From: JAWLDB01 sp041686915
Lineage (GTDB): Bacteria > Bacillota > UBA994 > UBA5500
NCBI GenBank assembly: GCA_041686915.1
Contig: JAWLDB010000023.1
Coordinates: forward strand, 1 to 22,450
Length of the DNA stretch: 22,450 nucleotides
Direction of reading: 5' to 3'
In this document: piece after piece, positions 1 to 5,856 of the stretch
Layout: each line of letters begins with the position of its first letter
How positions within the stretch are numbered: the stretch's first letter is position 1
Position numbers and translations under genes: made by a program
Notes under the pieces: model-generated
What the model was told of the DNA's origin: nothing
Seen by the model: only the letters and a program-made list of their open reading frames with translations
The model's database searches: none

Positions 1-31
1 CATGCAGCTTCGGGCTGACCAAGCCAAATAA
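1..31 (+). CDS. 3' end of a second abrB-like gene (partial)
   Basis: Only the last codons are inside the window. Reading from base 2, the plus strand encodes MQLRADQAK and then TAA at 29-31. The minus-strand AbrB gene next door ends in MKLLAEQAK, so six of nine residues agree, and the base before the ATG fits the third base of the Cys codon that precedes this Met in the neighbour. The reading frame, stop and 3' flank therefore look like the tail of a paralogous AbrB/SpoVT-type regulator running toward the intact gene. The bulk of the gene lies upstream, so its function and integrity cannot be judged. A fold-back assembly artefact at a contig edge is the main alternative. Confidence 0.5.
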   Translation, partial: MQLRADQAK

Positions 32-49
32 GCTACATATATTTTACGC

Positions 50-113
50 GGAAGGGTAATGCCTTCCGTGTACTTTTTTTGGCAAAATAAAACACGGAAG
101 GCATTACCCTTCC
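50..113. terminator. Bidirectional terminator between the two abrB-type genes
   Basis: Each arm of the large inverted repeat holds its own small hairpin, with stem GGAAGG/CCTTCC and loop GTAATG. The left copy (about 51-66) is followed by seven T at 74-80 on the plus strand. The right copy read on the minus strand is followed by a T-rich stretch (TGTTTTATTTT). This is a convincing intrinsic terminator in both directions. The whole palindrome could also form one very long stem. Confidence 0.75.
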
Positions 114-131
114 GCGTAAAATATATGTAGC

Positions 132-380
132 TTATTTGGCTTGTTCAGCCAGAAGCTTCATGCATGCGCCGCAGATGTTCTTACCACGATAGTTGGTAAC
201 CTCTTCAGCGTTTCCGCAGAAGATGCAAGCAGGCTCATACTTCTTTAGGATGATACGCTCGCCATCTACATAGATCTCCAGCGAATCCTTCTCATCAATA
301 CCCAATGTACGGCGCAGCTCGATCGGAATAACCACCCTACCTAGCTCGTCTACCTTGCGTACGATACCAGTTGACTTCAT
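132..380 (-). CDS. abrB: AbrB-family transition-state regulator with C-terminal zinc-type Cys pairs
   Basis: The product has 82 residues. The N-terminal 50 residues are the swapped-hairpin AbrB DNA-binding fold and are nearly identical to Bacillus AbrB (MKSTGIVRKVDELGRV, then IPIELRRTLGI). In B. subtilis AbrB represses stationary-phase and sporulation genes during growth. The C-terminal part differs from Bacillus AbrB: it is short and carries two Cys pairs, C52/C55 and C70/C73, spaced as a small zinc ribbon. The ATG at 380 has a strong SD (GGAGGGG) and a consensus promoter upstream. It is divergent from metG, as a neighbour of metS in B. subtilis. DNA binding is secure by family; zinc binding is inferred from the cysteines. 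Confidence 0.93.
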   Translation of the reverse strand: MKSTGIVRKVDELGRVVIPIELRRTLGIDEKDSLEIYVDGERIILKKYEPACIFCGNAEEVTNYRGKNICGACMKLLAEQAK

Positions 381-429
381 AAGCTCCCCTCCTTATCCGA
401 CATACTTCGACAAATTACGCCCTGAGCTC

Positions 430-458
430 ACTATACCAAGAATGCCAATAGCTGTCAA
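430..458 (-). promoter_or_regulatory. Sigma-A promoter of abrB
   Basis: On the minus strand, TTGACA (458-453) and TATAGT (435-430) are separated by exactly 17 bp, about 50 bp upstream of the abrB start codon. The -35 box is a perfect match and the -10 box matches at five of six positions. Confidence 0.8.
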
Positions 459-527
459 TACCTCGATTGCGGAAATGATGTAAAAAGTGACTGAGAATGA
501 TGCTCAGGTGACAAAACAGTGATTGTG

Positions 528-543
528 TTGACAAGGCTGTCAA
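528..543. promoter_or_regulatory. Palindrome TTGACAaggcTGTCAA in the abrB-metG intergenic region
   Basis: Two perfect TTGACA hexamers in opposite orientation, separated by four bases, lie between the abrB and metG promoters. Neither has a good -10 partner at 17 bp. It may be an operator, or a remnant of promoter elements. Function unknown. Confidence 0.35.
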
Positions 544-563
544 TCGCATTGTCGGGGGCAGAC

Positions 564-592
564 TTGACAATGTACACTTGTCTTGCTAGAAT
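564..592 (+). promoter_or_regulatory. Sigma-A promoter of the metG T-box transcript
   Basis: TTGACA (564-569), a 17-bp spacer, and TAGAAT (587-592). Transcription would begin near base 599, just before the T-box leader. Confidence 0.85.
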
Positions 593-602
593 ACATGGCA
601 AC

Positions 603-850
603 TACATACATTTGCGACAATGATGGAAAGAGTAACTAGGTAACAGGTGCAGCAGAGAGCCGGTAGTTGGTGCGAACCGGTGCAGTTGGCTTAGTGAACA
701 TGGCTCCGGAGTCGGCATTCTGAAGGTCACCGTAGGGATGCCCGCTGAAAGCGCTACAATCTGGGCTATATAGCCCGCTGAGGCCAGGTTCTCCTGGTGA
801 ATCAGGGTGGTACCACGGACCCCCGTCCCTGCATGGGATGGGGTTTTTTT
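603..850 (+). ncRNA. T-box leader, probably tRNA-Met-responsive
   Basis: The leader before metG carries T-box hallmarks: AGAGAG near 654-659 in Stem I, a specifier-loop context ending in GTGAAC then ATG (700-702), the T-box proper AGGGTGGTACCACGG (804-818), and an intrinsic terminator. The terminator pairs CCCCGTCCC (821-829) with GGGATGGGG (835-843) and is followed by seven T (844-850). In this class, uncharged tRNA pairs with the specifier and with the T-box bulge, stabilising an antiterminator so that transcription continues. The ATG specifier agrees with the downstream methionyl-tRNA synthetase. The class is certain; the exact specifier triplet is read from context, not from a computed fold. 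Confidence 0.92.
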
Positions 851-898
851 GCGTCCACACTGGGAGAGAATGTTATCGAATAGGAAGGAGAGACAAAA

Positions 899-2818
899 AT
901 GACCCAGAAACCGAAATACTACTTGACCACACCCCTTTACTACACTAGCGGGAGACTGCACATCGGCCACGCCTACACAACAGTTATCGCTGATACGATT
1001 GCCCGTTACAAACGCCTAAGAGGGTATGATGTTTGTTTCCTCACCGGTACGGACGAGCATGGTCTGAAGGTGCAAAAAAACGCAGAGGCAGCAGGCAAAA
1101 CTCCCAAGCAGTTCGTCGATGAACTGGTCGCATCAATCAAATCGCTTTGGAAGCTGCTCGACATTGACTATGACGTGTTTATCCGGACCACCGACAAGCA
1201 CCATGTCGTAGCTGTAGAGAAGATTTTCAATCGTCTATACGAGCAGGGCGATATCTATAAGAGCGAGTACCAAGGCTGGTATTGCGTTCCCTGCGAAGCT
1301 TTTCTGACGGAAATGCAGCTGAAGGAAAACAAATGCCCTGATTGCGGGCGCGACGTTCAGTGGGTTACGGAGGAGAGCTATTTCTTCAGGCTTTCCAAGT
1401 ATCAGGACAGACTGCTTAAGCACATTGAGGCGAACCCTGAGTTCATCCAGCCGGCTTCGCGTCGCAACGAAATGGTCAACAACTTCCTTAAGCCAGGCCT
1501 TGAGGACCTTTGCGTCTCTCGCACCACGTTCACTTGGGGCATTCCTGTGCCTTTTGACCCCAAGCATGTGATCTACGTGTGGATAGACGCACTGAGCAAC
1601 TATATCACCGCCATCGGCTATGGTCACGACCAAGCGAACTTTGATAGATATTGGCCAGCAGATATTCATCTGATGGGCAAAGAGATTGTCCGCTTCCATT
1701 CCATCATCTGGCCAGTTCTGCTGATGGCGCTCGACCTTCCACTGCCCAAACAGGTATTTGGGCATGGCTGGCTCTTATTCGGTGACGACAAGATGTCCAA
1801 GTCCAAGGGGAACGTGGTGGACCCGGTTGTGCTGGTAGACCGCTACGGCGCCGACGCCCTGCGTTACTACCTCCTGCGTGAGGTGCAGTTTGGAGCTGAT
1901 GGTGCCTATACAGAAGACCTGTTCGTTACCCGGGTGAACGCTGACTTGGCCAATGATCTTGGGAACCTGCTAAGCCGTACGGTTTCCATGATTGAAAAGT
2001 ATTTTGACGGTGTTATACCGGCTCGTGGTGCAGCAACAGCCTTTGACAGTGAGCTTGAGAGCTTAATTGGAGCTACCCCCAGTGCGGTTAATCAAGCCAT
2101 GGATGGTCTGCGGTTCAATGCTGCTTTGGAGGCCATATTGAACCTTGTTAAGCGAGCCAACAAATATATCGATGAAACTACTCCCTGGATACTGGCTAAG
2201 ACAGAGGAAGGGCGCACACAGCTTGCAACGGTGCTATACATGCTCGCAGACTCTCTCAGGGTGGTCTCCACATTGTTGCAGCCGTTTATGCCTAACACGC
2301 CGCCTAAACTGTGGGCTCAGCTGGGGTTATCCCCAGAGAGCGTCACTTCCTGGGATTCAGCTTGCCAGGCAGGCAATTTGCCCAGTGGCGCCAAGGTCAA
2401 TAAGGGAGAGCCGCTCTTCCCGCGCATTGATTTGCAGGCCATCCGGGAGGCAGAAGCGGCAGCCCAAAAAGCCCCACTCGAGCCACCACTTGCACCAGAG
2501 ATCGACATTGATCTGTTTGGTCAGGTAGACCTGCGCGTGGTGGAGGTAATCGCGGCTGAGGCTGTACCCAAGGCAGATAAACTGCTCAAGCTGCAGGTCC
2601 TGCTGGGCAGTGAAGAAAGGACTATTGTTGCGGGAATTGCCAAACACTATAATCCAGAGGAGCTCATCGGCAAGAAAGTAGTCATCGTCGCCAACCTCAA
2701 ACCTGCCAAGATCAGGGGCGTTGAGTCACAAGGCATGATCCTGGCCGCCTCTGATGGCGAGTCAATGGCAGTGCTAACCCCCTTGCGCGATGTGAAGCCC
2801 GGTAGCAAAGCAAAATAG
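899..2818 (+). CDS. metG: Methionyl-tRNA synthetase
   Basis: This cytosolic class I aminoacyl-tRNA synthetase charges tRNA-Met with methionine. The product has 639 residues. HIGH is at 21-24 and KMSKS at 298-302. Two zinc-knuckle pairs (C129/C132 and C146/C149) lie in the connective-peptide insertion, which is the four-Cys form. An anticodon-binding helical domain follows. The last ~105 residues are the EMAPII/Trbp111-like tRNA-binding domain (starting near DLFGQVDLRV), so the dimeric long form is encoded. The ATG at 899 has a GGAAGGAG SD. Expression should be controlled by the T-box leader. The stop codon lies inside the SD of tatD, 11 bp before its start, indicating one operon. Confidence 0.98.
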   Translation: MTQKPKYYLTTPLYYTSGRLHIGHAYTTVIADTIARYKRLRGYDVCFLTGTDEHGLKVQKNAEAAGKTPKQFVDELVASIKSLWKLLDIDYDVFIRTTDKHHVVAVEKIFNRLYEQGDIYKSEYQGWYCVPCEAFLTEMQLKENKCPDCGRDVQWVTEESYFFRLSKYQDRLLKHIEANPEFIQPASRRNEMVNNFLKPGLEDLCVSRTTFTWGIPVPFDPKHVIYVWIDALSNYITAIGYGHDQANFDRYWPADIHLMGKEIVRFHSIIWPVLLMALDLPLPKQVFGHGWLLFGDDKMSKSKGNVVDPVVLVDRYGADALRYYLLREVQFGADGAYTEDLFVTRVNADLANDLGNLLSRTVSMIEKYFDGVIPARGAATAFDSELESLIGATPSAVNQAMDGLRFNAALEAILNLVKRANKYIDETTPWILAKTEEGRTQLATVLYMLADSLRVVSTLLQPFMPNTPPKLWAQLGLSPESVTSWDSACQAGNLPSGAKVNKGEPLFPRIDLQAIREAEAAAQKAPLEPPLAPEIDIDLFGQVDLRVVEVIAAEAVPKADKLLKLQVLLGSEERTIVAGIAKHYNPEELIGKKVVIVANLKPAKIRGVESQGMILAASDGESMAVLTPLRDVKPGSKAK

Positions 2819-2829
2819 GAGGACATGTA

Positions 2830-3627
2830 GTGGTCATTGATTCACATGCTCATCTTAACGACAAACGTCTGGCTCCCGAGCTGCCCAAGTTTCTTGAGGC
2901 AGCCCGGGCAGCTGGGGTGACAGGCATTGTAAATGTAGGATACGATTTGGCCTCATCTGAGCTGGCAGTCAGGCAGGCGGAGAACTACGCAGGCTTGTAT
3001 GCGGCTGTTGGTCTACATCCGCATGATGCCAGGCACTTTTCTGAACAGTTGCTTGAGAAGCTGCAGGATTTGGCGTTAAGTCCTGCAGTTAAGGCCTGGG
3101 GAGAAATCGGCCTTGACTACCACTATGATAATTCTCCTAGGGACCAACAGCAGAATGCTTTTAGGGAGCAGCTGCGCATGGCTAAACAGCTCGGCTTTCC
3201 GGTCATTATTCACGACCGTGACGCGCATCAGGATACGCTGAGCATCCTGCAGCAGGAAGGACCTTTCCCGGCGGGAGGAGTCATGCACTGTTATTCAGCC
3301 AGCGCCGAAATGGTGCGGGACTTCATCAACTTGGGACTATACATCTCGATCGCCGGTCCGGTGACATTCCGCAATGCGCGCCGGCTGGTTGATGCAGCTG
3401 CTGCGGTACCAGAAGACCGGATACTGGCGGAAACAGACTGCCCATACCTCACGCCCGAGCCATATCGCGGCAAGCTAAACCACCCTTCGCTGGTCACGGA
3501 GGTCGTCCGCAAACTGGCTGATATCCGGGGAATGGACTATGATACCATGGCGCGTATCACAACAGCCAATGCCTGTAGGTTGTTTGGCTTGTCTTCTGTA
3601 GGAGGTGATCCAGCTGAAGCTGACTAG
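2830..3627 (+). CDS. tatD: TatD-family metal-dependent hydrolase/DNase
   Basis: TatD-family (YabD-like) TIM-barrel hydrolase of 265 residues, the usual length. Metal ligands visible are H6 and H8 (SHAH), E92 (GEIGLD), H128, H153 and D203 (ETDCPYL). Members are two-metal 3'-5' exonucleases or general phosphoesterases; the physiological substrate here is unknown. The start is GTG at 2830, seven bases after AGGAGGA, which overlaps the metG stop. An ATG at 2825 is followed at once by a stop, so it is not used. Its 3' end overlaps the start of rsmA by 14-23 bp, implying translational coupling. The metG-tatD-ksgA neighbourhood is the conserved Firmicute arrangement. Confidence 0.95.
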   Translation: MVIDSHAHLNDKRLAPELPKFLEAARAAGVTGIVNVGYDLASSELAVRQAENYAGLYAAVGLHPHDARHFSEQLLEKLQDLALSPAVKAWGEIGLDYHYDNSPRDQQQNAFREQLRMAKQLGFPVIIHDRDAHQDTLSILQQEGPFPAGGVMHCYSASAEMVRDFINLGLYISIAGPVTFRNARRLVDAAAAVPEDRILAETDCPYLTPEPYRGKLNHPSLVTEVVRKLADIRGMDYDTMARITTANACRLFGLSSVGGDPAEAD

Positions 3628-4507
3628 GCCGACTGTAGTGCGGGATTTGCTAAACAGACACGGTCTGCACCCAAGCAAAGGGTTCGGCCAAAACTTCCTG
3701 ATAGACGAGAACGCCCTGAACAGAATAATTGCGGCGGCTGAGCTTGAGCAGGGCGATGTGGTGATAGAAGTGGGCCCAGGACTCGGCACCTTGACCCAAG
3801 CGCTGGCTGCACAGGCCGGGGCGGTGATCGCGATTGAAAAGGACAACAGGTTGCTGCCTGCTCTGCAAGAGACGGTAGGCGGGATGTCAAACGTTCGAAT
3901 CATCAATGCTGATGCATTGCAGGTCGAATACCGAAGTTTGCTCCCGGCAGGGTGTGTGCCAAAGGTTGTCGCCAATCTGCCGTATTACATCACTACACCC
4001 TTGATTATGGGTTTCCTTGAGTCTGGGATTGCTTTCTCCAATCTGGTCTTTTTGGTGCAAAGGGAAGTCGCCGAGCGAATGGTCGCCAAACCTGGCGGGA
4101 AAGACTACGGTGCCCTCAGCGTAGCTGTACAGTTTCGGACAGAACCGTCTATTGCCACGCACGTGTCTCCTGGAGCTTTCTACCCGGCGCCTAAGGTTTC
4201 TTCATCGGTTGTACGGTTGGTGCCACAAGATACTGCCCGGTACGGCTTGGAAACTGACGAAGTCTTCTTCTTCCGGATAGTTAGACATGCCTTTGGCCAA
4301 CGGAGAAAGACCTTGCTCAATGCCTTGGCTCCTGTTGTCAATGGCAACAAAGAGTTACTCAAGGAAGTCCTTAAACAGATAGGTGTATCTGAAAACATCA
4401 GGGGTGAGGCGCTATCCGTTCAGCAGTTTGTGGCATTGGCTAACGTGCTGGCATCCCGGCAAGCGGCAAACATCAGTGCTTCGAAGCCGGAGAAAACAAA
4501 TTCTTAA
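3605..4507 (+). CDS. rsmA: 16S rRNA (adenine1518/1519-N6)-dimethyltransferase
   Basis: RsmA/KsgA dimethylates two adjacent adenosines in the 3'-terminal helix of 16S rRNA, using S-adenosylmethionine, late in 30S assembly. Visible motifs: FGQNFLID near residue 28, the SAM-binding motif EVGPGLGTL, and the catalytic NLPYYITTPL motif. A C-terminal rRNA-contact domain ends with GEALSVQQF. About 300 residues, slightly longer than usual through a polar tail. The start is unclear. GTG at 3605 opens the frame but overlaps GGAGG (3601-3605). An in-frame CTG at 3614 sits eight bases after that SD and would give a protein starting near the usual family N-terminus. Either way it overlaps the tatD 3' end. 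No rnmV (5S rRNA maturase) precedes it, unlike B. subtilis. Confidence 0.95.
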   Translation: MIQLKLTRPTVVRDLLNRHGLHPSKGFGQNFLIDENALNRIIAAAELEQGDVVIEVGPGLGTLTQALAAQAGAVIAIEKDNRLLPALQETVGGMSNVRIINADALQVEYRSLLPAGCVPKVVANLPYYITTPLIMGFLESGIAFSNLVFLVQREVAERMVAKPGGKDYGALSVAVQFRTEPSIATHVSPGAFYPAPKVSSSVVRLVPQDTARYGLETDEVFFFRIVRHAFGQRRKTLLNALAPVVNGNKELLKEVLKQIGVSENIRGEALSVQQFVALANVLASRQAANISASKPEKTNS

Positions 4508-4525
4508 CAAATTCGAGTATGTTTC

Positions 4526-4555
4526 TTGACACCGTTTTGGGAGTCTTGCTATAAT
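4526..4555 (+). promoter_or_regulatory. Upstream promoter P1 of veg
   Basis: TTGACA (4526-4531), an 18-bp spacer, and TATAAT (4550-4555): both hexamers are perfect sigma-A consensus, just downstream of the rsmA stop. Confidence 0.8.
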
Positions 4556-4567
4556 ATTTGGCCGCGT

Positions 4568-4596
4568 TTGACAACCTAAGGATAATGTGCTAAAAT
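4568..4596 (+). promoter_or_regulatory. Downstream promoter P2 of veg
   Basis: TTGACA (4568-4573), a 17-bp spacer, and TAAAAT (4591-4596). Transcription would start near 4603. That is downstream of the GTG at 4587 and rules out that codon as the start for P2 transcripts. Confidence 0.8.
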
Positions 4597-4631
4597 GGAC
4601 AAGGAGAGAAGCAAGAGAGAGGTGGTTGTCT

Positions 4632-4889
4632 TTGGCGGCTAAAAACGCGCTGGTAGACATCAGGCGTGACCTGGAGAACCATGTTGGTGAGAAAGTCTGG
4701 CTTAAGGCCAACCGTGGCCGACGCAAGACTGTTATTCGTGAAGGTGTCTTGGAGAGTACCTACCCTTACCACTTCCTCGTGAAACTAAACGATGAAAAAC
4801 ACGCGGTAAAAGTCATCTCCGTTAGCTATGCAGATGTCCTCACGCAGACTGTGGAGTTGTCCATCGGGCAACCTGCGGCCAACAAATAA
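4632..4889 (+). CDS. veg: Veg protein (biofilm/outgrowth-related, DUF1021)
   Basis: Veg-family protein of 85 residues, matching Bacillus Veg across its length (LKANRGRRKT, then VISVSYADVLTQTVEL). In B. subtilis veg is very highly transcribed, and its product stimulates biofilm gene expression, reportedly by antagonising SinR. The biochemical mechanism is not settled. The TTG at 4632 is chosen because GAGGTGG (4619-4625) lies six bases upstream and the product then starts like known Veg proteins. TTG 4626 is a second option. The longer GTG start at 4587 precedes the P2 transcription start. Two near-consensus promoters and a strong terminator make it a monocistronic, strongly expressed unit, as in Bacillus. 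Confidence 0.9.
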   Translation: MAAKNALVDIRRDLENHVGEKVWLKANRGRRKTVIREGVLESTYPYHFLVKLNDEKHAVKVISVSYADVLTQTVELSIGQPAANK

Positions 4890-4892
4890 TTC

Positions 4893-4923
4893 AAAAGCCC
4901 CGAGCGCAAGCTCGGGGCTTTTG
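4893..4923 (+). terminator. Intrinsic terminator of veg
   Basis: Eleven-bp GC-rich stem AAGCCCCGAGC / GCTCGGGGCTT with a GCAA tetraloop, followed by a short T-rich tail, five bases after the veg stop. Confidence 0.9.
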
Positions 4924-5016
4924 TGTTGCGCCCTTGAATATAAGGGTTGCTGCATATCTTTAGTGCTAAGCGGAAAACATAACCAATGGTTTCGACTTTT
5001 ATAGTAGGGGAGGCCG

Positions 5017-5853
5017 ATGCCATTGGCAAACAACATCGGCAGTCTGGTGATCATCGGGGGTGCAGAGGATAAGCACAATGATTGCACGATACTGAGAGAA
5101 GTGGTCGAACTGGCCGGCGGCAAGTCAGCCCGCTTGCTGGTGCTAACTGCAGCTACCCAGGAGCCGGCCGTGGTGGGGGCCCAATATCGGGACATTTTTC
5201 TGCGTTTGGGGGCTGCGGAGGTTGGTGTGCTGGATGTAGCTCGCAGAGATCAGGCGGATGATCCGATGGTTTCGCGCCTGTTGGAACATGCCAGCGGCGT
5301 TTTCTTCACCGGTGGTGATCAACTGCGCATCACTAGTATCCTGGGAGGCACACGGCTGTATCAACACTTATTGGCAGCGTATAGGCGGGGTGTGATAATT
5401 GCCGGCACAAGTGCCGGTGCATCAGTGATGAGTTCAACCATGATCGTGCATGGAAGCGGTGAGCAAGAGCCCAAGCAGATCGGTGTACGTTTGGCGCCAG
5501 GCTTTGGGCTGGTGCGAGACGTAGTCATCGACCAGCACTTTGCTCAACGTGGACGCTTGGGCAGGTTACTATCTGCTGTAGCCCAGAATCCTTATGTGAT
5601 GGGAATAGGACTTGACGAGAATACTGCCATGATTGTTCGGCAAAATGAGTTCACCGTCATGGGATCAGGCACGGTAACCATTCTTGATGGGCAGCATATC
5701 TCTTTCACCAATACTTCAGAAGTGAGCCCGACAGATGCGCTTGCTTTAGCAGATGTGCGTCTGCATGTTCTACCTTCTGGCTATGGTTTCAGCTTGCAGC
5801 AGCGCAAACCGATTGCTGCGGACGAGCCAGAGATGACCAAGGGAGGCAAGTAA
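5017..5853 (+). CDS. cphB: Cyanophycinase (peptidase family S51)
   Basis: Cytosolic serine exopeptidase that degrades cyanophycin, a poly-Asp backbone with Arg side chains, to beta-Asp-Arg dipeptides. The product has 278 residues, the normal length. The N-terminal strand carries IGGAEDK, followed by FFTGGDQLR near 96-104. The nucleophile elbow GTSAGAS places the catalytic Ser at 132. The final ~25 residues are a polar tail. The ATG at 5017 is preceded by AGGGGAGG. The cphA start lies three bases after its stop, so the two form one operon in the order cphB-cphA. The nearest upstream gene, veg, has its own terminator, so a promoter should lie in 4924-5010; I see no strong consensus there. Confidence 0.96.
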   Translation: MPLANNIGSLVIIGGAEDKHNDCTILREVVELAGGKSARLLVLTAATQEPAVVGAQYRDIFLRLGAAEVGVLDVARRDQADDPMVSRLLEHASGVFFTGGDQLRITSILGGTRLYQHLLAAYRRGVIIAGTSAGASVMSSTMIVHGSGEQEPKQIGVRLAPGFGLVRDVVIDQHFAQRGRLGRLLSAVAQNPYVMGIGLDENTAMIVRQNEFTVMGSGTVTILDGQHISFTNTSEVSPTDALALADVRLHVLPSGYGFSLQQRKPIAADEPEMTKGGK

Positions 5854-5856
5854 TTC

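Larger units (their letters stand above)
1..162. repeat. Large imperfect inverted repeat spanning two convergent abrB 3' ends
   Basis: Bases 20-71 are a perfect 52-bp inverted match to 92-143. The match continues outward to 1 and 162 with only three mismatches (positions 5, 12 and 19), giving 71-bp arms around a 20-bp centre. The three mismatches all fall inside the codons of the two gene ends, while the 3' flanking and terminator part is identical. The arms include both stop codons and both copies of the terminator hairpin. Confidence 0.9.

Noticed and set aside
602..970. Minus-strand reading frames of 122 and 74 codons over the T-box leader
   Set aside because: They are complementary to a structured RNA leader and the metG start, and have no SD or recognisable product.
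5004..5013. GTAGGGGAGG before cphB resembling the start of a REP
   Set aside because: It has no hairpin and no REP 3' half; it is simply the SD of cphB.
4890..5016. A small sspF-like spore protein gene between veg and cphB
   Set aside because: The gap is only 127 bp, contains the veg terminator, and no frame encodes a SASP-like sequence.
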